From Citrobacter tructae (GTDB lineage Bacteria; Pseudomonadota; Gammaproteobacteria; Enterobacterales; Enterobacteriaceae), in assembly GCF_004684345.1 (NCBI RefSeq), contig NZ_CP038469.1, forward strand, positions 2,294,001 to 2,358,000: a stretch of DNA of 64,000 bases, in the 5' to 3' direction. Positions 27,133 to 36,281 of the stretch are shown here, in pieces. The translations under genes and the position numbers were made by a program. The stretch's first letter is position 1. Every line of letters starts with the position of its first letter. The notes beneath the pieces are model-generated. The model was not told the DNA's origin. It did no database searches and saw only the letters and a list, made by a program, of their open reading frames with translations.

Positions 27133-27744
27133 ATGAGCATTTCTATGAGAGACAGATTAAAAGCAGGCAAGCTGTTTACCGATATGTGCGAGGGGTTGCC
27201 GGAAGAGAGACTGCGCGGAAAAGAGTTGATGTATGAATTTAACCACACGCGTCCATCGGAGGTTAAAAAGAGGGAAACACTGATTCGTGAAATGTTTGCC
27301 ACCGTGGGAGAAAATGCGTGGATTGAGCCCCCCATTTATTTCTCGTACGGGAGCAATATTCACATTGGCAAAAACTTCTACGCCAATTTTAACTTTACTA
27401 TTGTGGATGATTACACGGTCACCATCGGCGATAACGTTTTAATTGCGCCCAACGTCACGATCATTGTAACGGGTCACCCTGTCCATCATGAATTAAGGAA
27501 ATCCGGAGAGATGTTTTCCTTTCCGATCACCATCGGCAATAACGTATGGATTGGCAGTAACGTAGTCATCAATCCCGGCATAACGATTGGCGATAATTCT
27601 GTTATCGGCGCGGGGAGCGTAGTCACAAAAGACATTCCGGCAGATGTCGTGGCCGTGGGGGTTCCCTGTCGGGTTATCAGAACCATTAATGAAAGAGACA
27701 GAGAGTACTATTACCAAAATTATAAAGTAGAGCCGTCAATATAA
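27133..27744 (+). CDS. lacA: LacA, galactoside O-acetyltransferase
   Basis: A 203-residue left-handed beta-helix acetyltransferase, the E. coli length. The catalytic His lies in VTGHPVHHELR, and hexapeptide repeats run through ITIGNNVWIGSNVVINPGIT and IGDNSVIGAGSVVTKDIPAD. It transfers acetyl from acetyl-CoA to galactosides, thought to help remove non-metabolised analogues. It follows lacY by 29 bases with its own ribosome site (GGAAGG) and closes the operon. A REP sequence follows seven bases after the stop. Confidence 0.95.
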   Translation: MSISMRDRLKAGKLFTDMCEGLPEERLRGKELMYEFNHTRPSEVKKRETLIREMFATVGENAWIEPPIYFSYGSNIHIGKNFYANFNFTIVDDYTVTIGDNVLIAPNVTIIVTGHPVHHELRKSGEMFSFPITIGNNVWIGSNVVINPGITIGDNSVIGAGSVVTKDIPADVVAVGVPCRVIRTINERDREYYYQNYKVEPSI

Positions 27745-27750
27745 GGTGTC

Positions 27751-27787
27751 ATGCCGGATGCACCGCGCGCGGCTTACCCGGCTTACG
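27751..27787 (+). repeat. REP element after lacA
   Basis: ATGCCGGATGCACC...GGCTTACCCGGCTTACGG has the imperfect palindrome and GCCGGATG start of enterobacterial REP (PU) sequences. A second short hairpin GGGGGCAACCCCC follows at about 27787. Confidence 0.7.
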
Positions 27788-27908
27788 GGGGCAACCCCCG
27801 CACCATGATTAGCCGCTTGATCAGCCTGACCTGGTAGCTTAAGTTCTGCTGGCAAAAAGCCGCTTTTCTACCGTTATGGTAAAACGGGACGATAAGCCAG
27901 GTCATAAC

Positions 27909-28184
27909 ATGAGCAGAAAGACGGTTGCGGTAATGGCGCTATTTATCAGCGCATTACTTTCAGGATGTGGCAGCATTAATGCACGCACGGAAGGTGAGGA
28001 CTCAAACACGTATTACGTGGGTATGCACCACGACATTGAAAAAATAAAAAATCCGGGCGCTTACGATTATAACTATTTTGATTTAGCGCTGTTATTTATC
28101 GATGTGCCGTTATCTTTCGTGGTCGATACGGTTTATGCGCCGTTTGATTACTATCATGGACCGTATAAGAAAGAGAATAAGTAA
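27909..28184 (+). CDS. YceK/YidQ-like lipoprotein
   Basis: A 91-residue protein from the ATG at 27909 (MSRKTVAVMALFISALLSGC). This start is chosen because it gives a proper lipoprotein signal with the lipobox LLSGC and modified Cys20. The mature part, with DLALLFIDVPLSFVVDTVYA and FDYYHGPYK, matches the YceK/YidQ family of small outer-membrane lipoproteins, whose role is unknown. It lies between lac and prp, where E. coli carries the cyn and cod genes. Confidence 0.75.
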   Translation: MSRKTVAVMALFISALLSGCGSINARTEGEDSNTYYVGMHHDIEKIKNPGAYDYNYFDLALLFIDVPLSFVVDTVYAPFDYYHGPYKKENK

Positions 28185-28190
28185 GACTTA

Positions 28191-28218
28191 GGCCCGGTAC
28201 GCATGGCGAAACCGGGCC
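28191..28218. terminator. Hairpin between the lipoprotein gene and prpE
   Basis: GGCCCGGT and ACCGGGCC form a perfect 8-bp stem between two convergent genes. T tracts are weak on both sides (ATTTAA on the plus side), so a shared terminator is likely but not certain. Confidence 0.55.
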
Positions 28219-28230
28219 ATTTAACGAGAA

Positions 28231-30117
28231 TTACTCTTCTATTGCCTGGCGAATTTGCTGCAACGATGCGGGATCGTCAATTGTCGTGAGATCGCCGGGA
28301 TCGCGGCCTTCACAGATCGCCTGGATCGTGCGCCTGAGCATTTTGCCAGAACGCGTTTTCGGCAGTTGCGACACAAACCAGACGTGTGCCGGACGGCCAA
28401 AGTTACCAATCTGGCTGTCCACCAGCGCCATAATCGCCTTTTCTTCCGAATGCGCGATGTCGCGATCTTCCAGGCTGTCGCTCTGTTTCGGAATGACAAA
28501 CGCCACCGCCACCTGCCCTTTCAGCGCATCCTTCACGCCGACCACCGCCACTTCCGCGACGTTCGGATAGCTGGAAATACTCTCCTCTATCTCGCGCGTG
28601 CCCAGTCGATGTCCTGCAACGTTTATCACATCATCCGTACGGCCCAGGATGAAGTAATAGCCATCGGCGTCGCGAATGCCCCAGTCAAAGGTGGCGTACA
28701 CCTGGCGAGAAAACAGCGACCAGTAGGTATTCACAAAGCGCGCGTCATCGCCCCAGATAGTTTGAATGCAGCCCGGCGGCAGCGGTCCTTCAATCACCAA
28801 CATGCCCTTTTCGTTCGCCGCGCAGGGTTCGCCAGTGACTTCATTGAGCAATTGTACGTTGTAGCCGTACATCGGCACGCCGGGGCTGCCCAGCCGCGAC
28901 GGTCTGTCGTCCAGCCCGCGGGCGATCGCCATAATCGGCCAGCCGGATTCGGTCTGCCAGTAGTTGTCGATAACCGGGACACCCAGCGTTTCCGTGACCC
29001 AACTCGCGGTCGGTTCATCCAGCGGTTCTCCCGCCAGATACAGCACCTCCAGCGACGAGAGATCGTGATTGCGGATTTGCGCGGTGGGGAATTTCTTCAG
29101 CACGCGGATGGCAGTGGGTGCCGAGAACATCCGGCTGACCTGATACTTCTCAACAATCTTCCACCATACGCCGCAGTCCGGGTACGTTGGCAGCCCTTCG
29201 TAAACCACCGTCGCCATCCCCGCCAGCAGCGGGGCATAGACGATGTAGGAATGCCCAACCACCCAGCCAATATCCGACGCGCAGAAGAACACGCCGCCCG
29301 CTTTGCCGCCGAAAATAGTGTCCATCGAGGTCGCCAGCGCCACCGCGTAGCCGCCAACATCACGCTGCACGCCTTTCGGTTTCCCGGTTGTCCCGGAGGT
29401 GTAGAGAATACAGGACGTTTCGTTCGATTCCAGCCAGGTCACCGGCACGCTCGCGCCGAGATGTTGTTGGCGCAGCGCGGCAAAATCGAGGTCACGCCCC
29501 TCAACCCGCGCCATTTTCGCCAGACCGCGATCGACCAACACCACGTGGCGCGGCTGATGCTGCGCCTGATTGATCGCATCATCGAGCAGCTTTTTGTACG
29601 GCAGGATCTTGCCCCCGCGCGCCCCGGCATCTGCCGAGACGATAACCACCGGTCGGGCGTCGTCAATTCGCGCCGCCACGCTGTGCGATGCGAAGCCACC
29701 GAACACCACCGAATGGATCGCGCCAATTCGTGCGCAGGCTAGCAGCGTAATGTGCGCCTCGGCGATCATCGGCATATACACAAGCACCCGATCGCCGCGC
29801 TGCACGCCCAGCGACAGCAGCATTGCCGCCGCGATATTCACCTCGTCATGCAGTTGGCGGAAGGTAAACGTGCGCTCTTCTTCGGTTTCTGATGACACAG
29901 CAATCAGCGCCAGCGCATCAGGTTGTTTCTCCAGCCAACGGTCGATGGCGTTATGGCACAGATTGGTCGTCCCGCCGCAAAACCAGCGGGCAAACGGCGG
30001 ATGGCTGCTATCCAGCACCTGAGTGAACGGCTGCTGCCAGTCAATACGCTGGGCCTGCTCGGCCCAGAATGACTCTGGTTGAGTAACAGAACGCTGATAA
30101 AATTCGTTAAAAGACAT
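28231..30117 (-). CDS. prpE: PrpE, propionyl-CoA synthetase
   Basis: A 628-residue acyl-adenylate-forming enzyme from the second of two adjacent ATGs. That start gives better spacing to AGGAGA and the E. coli length. It activates propionate to propionyl-CoA for the methylcitrate cycle. The AMP-binding P-loop is ILYTSGTTGKPKGVQRD; later motifs include YWQTESGWPI, DWGIRDADGYYFILGRTDD and the C-terminal lysine that lysine acetylation controls in this family (KTRSGKMLRR). It is the last gene of prpBCDE, 26 bases after prpD. Confidence 0.96.
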   Translation of the reverse strand: MSFNEFYQRSVTQPESFWAEQAQRIDWQQPFTQVLDSSHPPFARWFCGGTTNLCHNAIDRWLEKQPDALALIAVSSETEEERTFTFRQLHDEVNIAAAMLLSLGVQRGDRVLVYMPMIAEAHITLLACARIGAIHSVVFGGFASHSVAARIDDARPVVIVSADAGARGGKILPYKKLLDDAINQAQHQPRHVVLVDRGLAKMARVEGRDLDFAALRQQHLGASVPVTWLESNETSCILYTSGTTGKPKGVQRDVGGYAVALATSMDTIFGGKAGGVFFCASDIGWVVGHSYIVYAPLLAGMATVVYEGLPTYPDCGVWWKIVEKYQVSRMFSAPTAIRVLKKFPTAQIRNHDLSSLEVLYLAGEPLDEPTASWVTETLGVPVIDNYWQTESGWPIMAIARGLDDRPSRLGSPGVPMYGYNVQLLNEVTGEPCAANEKGMLVIEGPLPPGCIQTIWGDDARFVNTYWSLFSRQVYATFDWGIRDADGYYFILGRTDDVINVAGHRLGTREIEESISSYPNVAEVAVVGVKDALKGQVAVAFVIPKQSDSLEDRDIAHSEEKAIMALVDSQIGNFGRPAHVWFVSQLPKTRSGKMLRRTIQAICEGRDPGDLTTIDDPASLQQIRQAIEE

Positions 30118-30143
30118 CATGCTCTCCTGTTAAGCCTGCGCGC

Positions 30144-31595
30144 TTAAATGACGTAGAGGTCCATATACTCATTAACCGGCATCTGCTCCAGGCGGGCTCT
30201 GTCCAGGGAGACATCCAGAATGCGCTGTTGCTGGCGGGTCGGGAACTGGCGTGCCAGATTGATTTTGAATTTCTCGACCAGCTTCGGCATGCCGTCAGTA
30301 CGACGACGCGCGTGGCCGATAGGGTATTCCACCACTTCTTCATCAAAGCGGGTGCCATCGGTAAATTCCAGGGTGATGGCGTTGGCGATGGCGCGTTTTT
30401 CCGGGTTGTGATAATCGGCGGTAAAGGCCGGATCTTCGAAGCAGTTGATCTTCTCACGCAGAGTATCGATGCGCTTGTCCTGTGCCACACCGTCTTCGTA
30501 ATCAGCCGCCGTTAAGCGTCCGAACAGCAGAGGAATGGCGACCATGTACTGAATGCAGTGATCGCGATCCGCCGGATTATCCAGAGGGCCTTTTTTGTCG
30601 ATGATGCGAATGCAGGCTTCGTGCGTGCGAATAGTCACTTTTTCGATATCGGCTGCAGTCTTACCGGCGGCCTGCAGTTTTTCATGCAGCGTCATTGCGG
30701 CTTCTACTGCAGTTTGCGAGTGGAACTCAGCCGGGAATGAGATTTTAAACAGCACGTTTTCCATCACGTAGGAGCCGTACGGACGCTGGAAGCGGAATGA
30801 TTCCCCTTTGAAGGAAACATCATAGAAGCCCCAGGTTTTCGCCGTCAGCGCAGACGGATACCCCATCTCACCGGTTTTGGCCATCAGCGCCAGACGGACT
30901 GCGCGGGAGGTCGCATCCCCTGCCGCCCAGGATTTGCGCGTGCCGGTATTCGGCGCATGACGGTAGGTACGCAGCGACTGACCGTCGACCCACGCCAGCG
31001 AGACTGCATTAAGGATCTCATCGCGGGTCAATCCCAGCATCTCGGCTACCACGGCGGTCGAGGCCACTTTCACCAGCAGAACATGATCCAGACCAACGCG
31101 GTTAAATGAGTTTTCCAGCGCGATACAGCCCTGTATTTCATGGGCCTTTATCATACCGGTCAGCACCGTTTTCATGGTCAGCGGCGCTTTACCCGTCGCT
31201 ACCGCATTGCGCGATAGCCAGTCAGCCGTCGCCAGAATACCACCGAGGTTATCGGAAGGATGACCCCATTCAGCGGCAAGCCAGGTGTCGTTGAAGTCCA
31301 GCCAGCGGATCATTGCACCGATGTTAAACGCCGCCTGCACCGGATCGAGCTGGAACTGGGTGCCCGGCACGCGAACGCCGTTCGGCACCACGGTCCCCGG
31401 CACCACCGGTCCCAGCAGTTTTTTGCAGGCCGGATATTCCAGCGCTTCCAGGCCACAGCCGAGAGTGTCGAGCAGGCAATAATGCGCGGTGTCGTACGCC
31501 ACCTTCGAGGTGATCTCGTAATTCATGACGTAATCAACGATATCAACGATTTCACGGTCAAACTCTGGGCGGACGTTCGAAATATGTGCAGACAT
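30144..31595 (-). CDS. prpD: PrpD, 2-methylcitrate dehydratase
   Basis: A 483-residue protein of the MmgE/PrpD family, the E. coli length. It dehydrates 2-methylcitrate to 2-methyl-cis-aconitate without an iron-sulphur cluster. Characteristic stretches are LDTLGCGLEALEYP, WLDFNDTWLAAEWGHPSDN, and GTRKSWAAGDATSRAVRLAL. It lies 39 bases after prpC and 26 before prpE, on the same strand, and is clearly part of the operon. Confidence 0.96.
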   Translation of the reverse strand: MSAHISNVRPEFDREIVDIVDYVMNYEITSKVAYDTAHYCLLDTLGCGLEALEYPACKKLLGPVVPGTVVPNGVRVPGTQFQLDPVQAAFNIGAMIRWLDFNDTWLAAEWGHPSDNLGGILATADWLSRNAVATGKAPLTMKTVLTGMIKAHEIQGCIALENSFNRVGLDHVLLVKVASTAVVAEMLGLTRDEILNAVSLAWVDGQSLRTYRHAPNTGTRKSWAAGDATSRAVRLALMAKTGEMGYPSALTAKTWGFYDVSFKGESFRFQRPYGSYVMENVLFKISFPAEFHSQTAVEAAMTLHEKLQAAGKTAADIEKVTIRTHEACIRIIDKKGPLDNPADRDHCIQYMVAIPLLFGRLTAADYEDGVAQDKRIDTLREKINCFEDPAFTADYHNPEKRAIANAITLEFTDGTRFDEEVVEYPIGHARRRTDGMPKLVEKFKINLARQFPTRQQQRILDVSLDRARLEQMPVNEYMDLYVI

Positions 31596-31634
31596 AAAAT
31601 GGGTTCCTGTTTTTTATCTTTAGAGGTTTTTGAA

Positions 31635-32804
31635 TTAGCAACGTTTTTCAATCGGGACAAATTCACGATCTTCCGGGCCGGTATAATTGGCGGAAGGACG
31701 GATAATTTTGTTGTCCTGGCGCTGTTCGATGATGTGCGCCGCCCAGCCGGTGACGCGGGCGATGACAAACAGCGGAGTGAACATTTCGGTCGGGACACCC
31801 ATCATGTTGTAGGAGACCGCCGAGAACCAATCGAGGTTGGGGAACATCTTTTTGGTGTCCCACATCACGGTTTCCAGACGGTCAGCGATGTTGTACATTT
31901 TCAGCGAACCGCCTTCCTGAGAAAGCTGTTTTGCCACACGCTTGATCACCTGATGACGCGGGTCGGCGATGGTATAGACCGGATGACCAAAGCCAATCAC
32001 CACTTCTTTGTTTTCCACGCGTTTGCGGATATCCGCTTCGGCTTCATCCGGCGTTTCATAGCGCTGCTGAATTTCCAGCGACACTTCGTTCGCCCCGCCG
32101 TGTTTCGGCCCACGCAGTGCGCCAATCGCGCCGATAATCGCGGAATACATATCCGAGCCTGTCCCCGCAATCACCCGACTGGTGAAGGTGGAAGCGTTGA
32201 ATTCATGCTCGGCATACAGCACCAGCGAGATGTGCATCGCTTTTTCCCAGCTTGCCGACGGCTTTTCGCCATGCAGCAGATGCAGGAAGTGACCGCCAAT
32301 AGAATCATCGTCGGTTTCAGGCTGAATGCGCTCGCCGTTGTGGCTGTAGTGATACCAGTACAGCAGGATCGAACTGAGCGAGGCCAGCAGTTTGTCGGCA
32401 ATGTCGCGCGCGCCGGAGACGGTGTGCCCTTCTTTTTCCGGCAGCGTACAGCCCAGCGCGGAAACGCCGGTGCGCATCACGTCCATCGGGTGCGAGGCGG
32501 CAGGCAGCGCTTCCAGTACGGTACGCACGTTTGCCGGCAGACCACGCAGCGCTTTTAATTTGATCTTGTAGGCGTTGAGTTCATCACGGGTGGGTAATTT
32601 TCCGTGGATCAGCAGGTGCGCCACTTCTTCAAATTCGCACTGTTGCGCCAGGTCGAGAATATCGTAGCCGCGATAGTGCAAGTCGTTACCGCTTTTACCG
32701 ACGGTGCACAGGGCGGTATTTCCGGCGGCGACGCCTGACAGCGCAACCGATTTTTTCGGTTTGATGACGTTTGTATTATTTTGCAGGATCGTTGTGTCGC
32801 TCAT
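31635..32804 (-). CDS. prpC: PrpC, 2-methylcitrate synthase
   Basis: A 389-residue citrate-synthase-family enzyme. The start is the ATG at 32804 (MSDTTILQNN), 14 codons inside the longest open frame. It has GAGGACA before it and gives the E. coli length. It condenses propionyl-CoA with oxaloacetate. Visible family motifs are IAGTGSDMYSAIIGAIGALR GPKHGGAN (first catalytic His), VVIGFGHPVYTIADPR (second His) and MFPNLDWFSAVSYNMMGVP (Asp). A REP element lies in the 118-base gap to prpB. Confidence 0.97.
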   Translation of the reverse strand: MSDTTILQNNTNVIKPKKSVALSGVAAGNTALCTVGKSGNDLHYRGYDILDLAQQCEFEEVAHLLIHGKLPTRDELNAYKIKLKALRGLPANVRTVLEALPAASHPMDVMRTGVSALGCTLPEKEGHTVSGARDIADKLLASLSSILLYWYHYSHNGERIQPETDDDSIGGHFLHLLHGEKPSASWEKAMHISLVLYAEHEFNASTFTSRVIAGTGSDMYSAIIGAIGALRGPKHGGANEVSLEIQQRYETPDEAEADIRKRVENKEVVIGFGHPVYTIADPRHQVIKRVAKQLSQEGGSLKMYNIADRLETVMWDTKKMFPNLDWFSAVSYNMMGVPTEMFTPLFVIARVTGWAAHIIEQRQDNKIIRPSANYTGPEDREFVPIEKRC

Positions 32805-32846
32805 ATTGTCCTCGTCATTTTTATAATATGTAGGATACAAATTCAT

Positions 32847-32879
32847 TGCCGGATGGCGGCTACGCCTTATCCGGTCTAC
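32847..32879 (+). repeat. REP element between prpB and prpC
   Basis: TGCCGGATGGCGGCTACGCC followed by TTATCCGGTCTAC is a near-consensus REP palindrome. It lies within the operon, where such hairpins often set differential mRNA stability. Confidence 0.8.
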
Positions 32880-32884
32880 GACGG

Positions 32885-33766
32885 CTACTTCCTGGTATAC
32901 AACGCGTCGAGTTTCTCTTCGAACTGGTAGTAATTGATGCTTTCGTACAGCTCGTTTCGCGTCTGCATAATGTCGATGACGCTCTTTTGCGTCCCTTCCT
33001 GGCGCAGCACGTTGTACACCTTTTCCGCAGCGCGGTTCATGGCACGAAAGGCCGACAGCGGATACAGCGCCATCGCGACGTTCGCGCTGCGCAGTTCATC
33101 GGTGGTGAACAGCGGCGTGGCTCCAAATTCAGTGATGTTGGCGAGGATCGGCACCTGCACCGCGTCAGCAAACTGGCGGTACATCGCAAGCTCAGTAATA
33201 GCCTCCGGGAACAGCATGTCAGCGCCCGCTTCGACGTACGCCTGCGCGCGATCGATTGCTGCCTCCAGCCCTTCTACCGCCAGCGCATCGGTACGCGCCA
33301 TAACAACAAAGTTGGGATCGGTACGCGCATCCACGGCGGCGCGGATCCTGTCGACCATCTCTTCTTTAGAGACGATCGCCTTATTCGGGCGATGACCGCA
33401 ACGCTTGGCACCGATCTGATCTTCAATGTGCAGCGCGGCAGCTCCGGCTTTGATCATCGATTTCACGGTACGCGCCACATTGAATGCGGACGATCCAAAA
33501 CCGATATCCGCATCCACCAGCAACGGTAGCGGGCAAACATCGGTAATACGTCGAATATCGGTCAGCACATCATCAAGGGTAGAAATACCGAGATCCGGCA
33601 GCCCTAACGACCCTGCCGCAACGCCGCCGCCGGAGAGGTAGATCGCCTGATACCCGGCGCGCTGGGCTAACAGGGCGTGGTTAGCATTGATGGTGCCAAC
33701 GATTTGTAATGGATTTTCTTTGGTGAGAGCGGCGCGAAACGCCTGACCCGGAGAGTGTAAAGACAT
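32885..33766 (-). CDS. prpB: PrpB, 2-methylisocitrate lyase
   Basis: A 293-residue member of the isocitrate-lyase/PEP-mutase superfamily. The start ATG at 33766 (MSLHSPGQAFRAAL) is chosen over a frame seven codons longer by homology and an AAGAGGATGGGG ribosome site. It splits 2-methylisocitrate into pyruvate and succinate. The catalytic-loop motif KRCGHRPNK and the metal-binding region LLVDADIGFG are intact. It ends with a slightly different tail from E. coli. It is the first gene of the operon, behind a sigma-54 promoter. Confidence 0.96.
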   Translation of the reverse strand: MSLHSPGQAFRAALTKENPLQIVGTINANHALLAQRAGYQAIYLSGGGVAAGSLGLPDLGISTLDDVLTDIRRITDVCPLPLLVDADIGFGSSAFNVARTVKSMIKAGAAALHIEDQIGAKRCGHRPNKAIVSKEEMVDRIRAAVDARTDPNFVVMARTDALAVEGLEAAIDRAQAYVEAGADMLFPEAITELAMYRQFADAVQVPILANITEFGATPLFTTDELRSANVAMALYPLSAFRAMNRAAEKVYNVLRQEGTQKSVIDIMQTRNELYESINYYQFEEKLDALYTRK

Positions 33767-33814
33767 ACCCCATCCTCTTGTTATCAACTTGTTATCGTTC
33801 GTTGATTAACCTAA

Positions 33815-33830
33815 AGCAAGGGGTATGCCA
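33815..33830 (-). promoter_or_regulatory. Sigma-54 promoter of prpBCDE
   Basis: On the minus strand TGGCATACCCCTTGCT: GG at -24, GC at -12, with ten bases between them, matching the sigma-54 consensus. It lies about 50 bases before the prpB start and is served by the adjacent sigma-54 activator PrpR. Confidence 0.9.
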
Positions 33831-33950
33831 AAGCCTTCATTGGATACGTAATTTTTATTTATTTATTTTAAAACAATGAGTTAAAATTAAACCCTGCATT
33901 TTTGTCGCACAAAAGCGTGTCAGCACGCGTTTCATGAATCCGACCTGAAC

Positions 33951-33974
33951 GTTTCATTGCAACATTTTTGAAAC
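33951..33974. promoter_or_regulatory. Candidate PrpR activator site
   Basis: GTTTCA, twelve bases, TGAAAC: an exact inverted repeat about 120-145 bases upstream of the sigma-54 promoter, where an enhancer site would lie. A partial copy (GTTTCATGAATCCGACCTGA) stands just before it. Assignment to PrpR is by position only. Confidence 0.45.
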
Positions 33975-34016
33975 ACAACTAAACCCAATATGGGTTCTTT
34001 AATTTTGGGGTTAGCG

Positions 34017-35612
34017 ATGGCTGAGACGCATCTTCCACCACGGGTCAATGACGACAAACCAGTCATCTGGACGGTCTCTGTCACGCGCCTGTTCGACCTG
34101 TTTCGCGACATCAGCCTGGAGTTTGACAACCTGGCGACCATCACCCCTATTCAGCTTGGTTTTGAAAAAGCGGTGACTTATATCCGCAAGAAGCTCGCCA
34201 CCGAGCGCTGTGATGCCATCATCGCGGCGGGCTCCAACGGGGCGTATCTGAAAAGCCGCCTGTCGATTCCGGTGATCCTGATTAAACCCAGCGGATTCGA
34301 CGTGCTGCAGGCGCTGGCGAAAGCCGGCAAGCTGACCTCGTCAATTGGCGTTGTCACCTATCAGGAAACACTGCCCGCGTTGACGGCCTTTCAAAAGACG
34401 TTCAATTTGCACCTTGAGCAGCGCAGCTATATCACCGAAGAGGATGCGCGCGGGCAAATCAATGAGCTGAAAGCCAACGGTACACAAGCGGTGGTTGGCG
34501 CGGGCTTGATTACTGACCTGGCGGAAGAAGCAGGGATGACCGGGATCTTTATCTATTCGGCGGCCACCGTGCGCCAGGCCTTTATCGATGCGCTGGATAT
34601 GACCCGCCTGACGCTACGTCGCAACGGGCAATACGCCAGCGGCGACACGCTACGCACCCGCTATACGCTGGGCGATATGCGCGGTCATTCGGCACAGATG
34701 GAACAGGTTCGCCACACCATTATGTTGTACGCCCGCTCCCGTGCGCCGGTGCTGATTCAGGGCGAAACCGGAACGGGGAAAGAGCTGGCGGCGCAGGCGA
34801 TTCATCGGGAATATTTCACCCGCCAGGATCGTCGGCGTGGTAAGCCCTCGCCGCCATTTGTCGCCGTCAACTGCGGGGCCATTACCGAATCATTGCTGGA
34901 AGCAGAGCTGTTCGGCTATGAGGATGGCGCCTTTACCGGCTCCCGTCGGGGAGGACGCGCAGGCCTGTTTGAAATCGCCCACGGCGGGACGCTGTTTCTT
35001 GATGAGATTGGCGAAATGCCGCTGCCGTTACAGACCCGACTGCTGCGCGTACTGGAAGAAAAAGAGGTGACCCGGGTCGGCGGGCATCAGCCGATCCCGG
35101 TCGATGTGCGGGTAATCAGCGCCACCCACTGCCATCTTGAACAGGAGATGAAACAGAATCAATTTCGTACCGATCTGTTTTATCGGCTGAGCATTCTGCG
35201 CCTCACGCTGCCGCCGCTACGCGAGCGCCTGTCCGATATTCTGCCGCTGGCTGAGGGATTTTTAAAACAGTCGCTCGCGGAACTTGAGGCACCATTTTCT
35301 GATGCGGTACGTAAGGGGCTAGCACTGAGCCAGCAAACGCTGCTCAATTATGGCTGGCCGGGAAATATCCGCGAATTGCGTAATATGATGGAGCGCCTGG
35401 CGCTGTTTTTGAGCGTGGATCCGCAGCCTGAGCTGAACGTCCGGTTTTTACAGCAGCTATTACCGGAGTTGATCGTCGTGGACGAGACACCTCAGGTATC
35501 ATCATCGCTGACGCCGCAACAGGTGTTGGCGCAATTTAATGGCGATAAAACCGCAGCCGCGCGGTATTTAGGGATCAGCAGGACTACATTCTGGCGCCGA
35601 TTAAAAGAATAA
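34017..35612 (+). CDS. prpR: PrpR, sigma-54-dependent activator of prpBCDE
   Basis: A 531-residue protein from the ATG at 34017 (MAETHLPPRVNDDKPVIW), preceded by TTGGGG. An N-terminal PrpR sensor domain (about 1-190) responds to 2-methylcitrate in Salmonella. The AAA+ domain follows, with Walker A GETGTGKELAA, the sigma-54-contacting loop ELFGYEDGAFTGSRRG and Walker B GGTLFLDEIGEM. A Fis-type helix-turn-helix ends the protein (NGDKTAAARYLGISRTTFWR). It diverges from prpB. A terminator follows directly. Confidence 0.96.
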   Translation: MAETHLPPRVNDDKPVIWTVSVTRLFDLFRDISLEFDNLATITPIQLGFEKAVTYIRKKLATERCDAIIAAGSNGAYLKSRLSIPVILIKPSGFDVLQALAKAGKLTSSIGVVTYQETLPALTAFQKTFNLHLEQRSYITEEDARGQINELKANGTQAVVGAGLITDLAEEAGMTGIFIYSAATVRQAFIDALDMTRLTLRRNGQYASGDTLRTRYTLGDMRGHSAQMEQVRHTIMLYARSRAPVLIQGETGTGKELAAQAIHREYFTRQDRRRGKPSPPFVAVNCGAITESLLEAELFGYEDGAFTGSRRGGRAGLFEIAHGGTLFLDEIGEMPLPLQTRLLRVLEEKEVTRVGGHQPIPVDVRVISATHCHLEQEMKQNQFRTDLFYRLSILRLTLPPLRERLSDILPLAEGFLKQSLAELEAPFSDAVRKGLALSQQTLLNYGWPGNIRELRNMMERLALFLSVDPQPELNVRFLQQLLPELIVVDETPQVSSSLTPQQVLAQFNGDKTAAARYLGISRTTFWRRLKE

Positions 35613-35643
35613 CCCGCTGGTACAATGACCAGCGGGTTGTTTG
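35612..35643 (+). terminator. Intrinsic terminator after prpR
   Basis: ACCCGCTGGT, six bases, ACCAGCGGGT then TTGTTTGT. It overlaps the end of prpR and also lies just beyond yahO on the other strand. Confidence 0.85.
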
Positions 35644-35660
35644 TCTTTCAGTTCAGCGTG

Positions 35661-35936
35661 TTATTTTTTCTTGTAAATATTGGCAGTGCCATGGATTTTA
35701 TTATCCGTCTGGCCGGAGGTTAATACCACCACGTCAGCGCCTTTCTCTTCCGCTTTTTTCAGAAGCTCTTCTTTGGCATCCGAAACGGAAACTTCATTAC
35801 TTGTTGAAATATCACCAATTTTTGTATATTGCGACTCAACTTTTTCAAACTCAACCTTGGTCATAAATTCCGCAGCATATACGTTGGAAACGACAAAAGC
35901 TAACGCACCAATTAATACCTTGTATCCAGTTTTCAT
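35661..35936 (-). CDS. yahO: YahO, periplasmic YdgH/BhsA-type protein
   Basis: A 91-residue protein with a signal peptide cleaved after SNVYAA. The mature domain is a single YdgH/BhsA/McbA fold (EKIGDISTSNE-like part SQYTKIGDISTSNEVSVSDA, then KGADVVVLTSGQTDNKIHGT and the closing ANIYKKK). The sequence is close to E. coli YahO. Proteins of this family are small periplasmic or outer-membrane stress proteins. The order prpR-yahO-yahN is the one I know from Salmonella. Confidence 0.9.
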   Translation of the reverse strand: MKTGYKVLIGALAFVVSNVYAAEFMTKVEFEKVESQYTKIGDISTSNEVSVSDAKEELLKKAEEKGADVVVLTSGQTDNKIHGTANIYKKK

Positions 35937-36281
35937 ATAAAAGCTCCAGTTTTTTTGTTTTTACACCATCATCGCCCCTGAACATCGATAGTGCGAGTCA
36001 AGGATGTTTAATAAGTAGTCTAGCCGGTTCAATAAATCCAGAGCTAACGGAAATATAAAGAGATTTTGCAAAACGAAGATAACCGACGATCCTGCGCCGC
36101 AGCGTTTACCACCGCGCCTGGCCACGAATAATCGACCAGCAGACCCGCTTGCAACATCGGTAATATTTCATAAAACAGTGTGAGTAAATACTCAGAATAA
36201 TGAGTGCGGTAAACTTATAATGTATGGTGATGCAGAATATTCTTAATCCTGACTGCGAATAACGCGCCACTTTTCTCACTG
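35937..36281. other. Intergenic region yahO-yahN
   Basis: About 345 bases without a gene. It holds the yahO promoter on the minus strand and the yahN promoter on the plus strand. A perfect 10-bp palindrome AGAATATTCT lies at about 36233-36242; nothing else distinctive is seen. Confidence 0.6.

Noticed and set aside
28255..29742. Long open frame (495 codons) on the plus strand
   Set aside because: It lies entirely antisense to prpE. High-GC coding DNA often leaves the complementary frame open; there is no ribosome site or family resemblance.
31260..32558. Open frame of 432 codons on the plus strand
   Set aside because: Antisense to prpD and prpC, with Arg/His-rich composition typical of shadow frames.
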